This document shows, piece by piece, positions 13,958 to 14,044 of a DNA stretch of 14,044 nt (the stretch's first letter is position 1; every line of letters starts with the position of its first letter). The notes below the pieces were generated by a model. The model did not search any database. It saw only the letters and a list, made by a program, of their open reading frames with translations, and was not told the origin of the DNA. The stretch spans positions 1 to 14,044 of the forward strand of contig RZYK01000032.1 of NCBI GenBank assembly GCA_009930355.1, in the 5' to 3' direction. The translations under genes were made by a program, and so were the position numbers. This DNA comes from Campylobacterota bacterium (GTDB lineage Bacteria > Campylobacterota > Campylobacteria > Campylobacterales > Sulfurospirillaceae).

Positions 13958-14044
<87 letters not shown>

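Overview
The window looks like chromosomal DNA of a Campylobacterota (epsilonproteobacterium). A Sulfurospirillum-like organism is my best guess, from the low-to-moderate GC, the codon use, the SapC-family gene and the style of the acetate genes. No rRNA, tRNA or CRISPR array was seen. The genus is inferred from protein resemblance only.

Layout. (1) 1-80, minus: the first 26 codons of an agmatine/peptidylarginine deiminase-family gene, with a TATAAT-type promoter in the divergent gap. (2) 196-2347, plus: a membrane histidine kinase (GTG start) and an overlapping OmpR-type response regulator. (3) 2348-6562, plus: an acetate scavenging module made of a DUF485 membrane protein (YjcH type), the cation/acetate symporter ActP and acetyl-CoA synthetase Acs. 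It has an 11-bp-period direct repeat (candidate regulator site) and a leader hairpin in front, two hairpins between actP and acs, and a strong terminator after acs. (4) 6591-7359, plus: a monocistronic SapC-family gene with its own terminator. (5) 7358-14000: an iron/siderophore-type locus with two tandem AraC-family regulators (minus), divergent from a TonB-dependent receptor, then a second receptor and the start of a permease-type (YbtP/IrtA-like) ABC transporter. Both receptor promoters have a Fur-box-like inverted repeat laid over the -35 hexamer. (6) 13958-14044: the end of an IS256-family insertion sequence with the C-terminus of its transposase on the minus strand, which cuts the ABC transporter gene after about 70 codons.

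How the genes fit together. The two-component system probably senses a periplasmic or membrane signal and controls the acetate genes; ActP imports acetate and Acs activates it to acetyl-CoA. The second half resembles yersiniabactin/pyochelin-type uptake loci (AraC activator, FyuA-like receptor, YbtP/Q-like ABC protein). The second receptor and the ABC gene are clearly more AT-rich and AGA/ATA-rich than the rest, which suggests they were acquired separately; the ABC gene has since been broken by the IS.

The most unusual signal is a short palindrome, TTACATGTAA and its extensions. It occurs eight times between 175 and 10302 (one copy only as the 8-bp core), both between and inside genes, and is absent from the AT-rich right end. 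Two copies are built into transcription terminators. The four copies lying fully inside reading frames are all read as Leu-His-Val. It behaves like a highly iterated palindrome or an uptake-sequence-like repeat.
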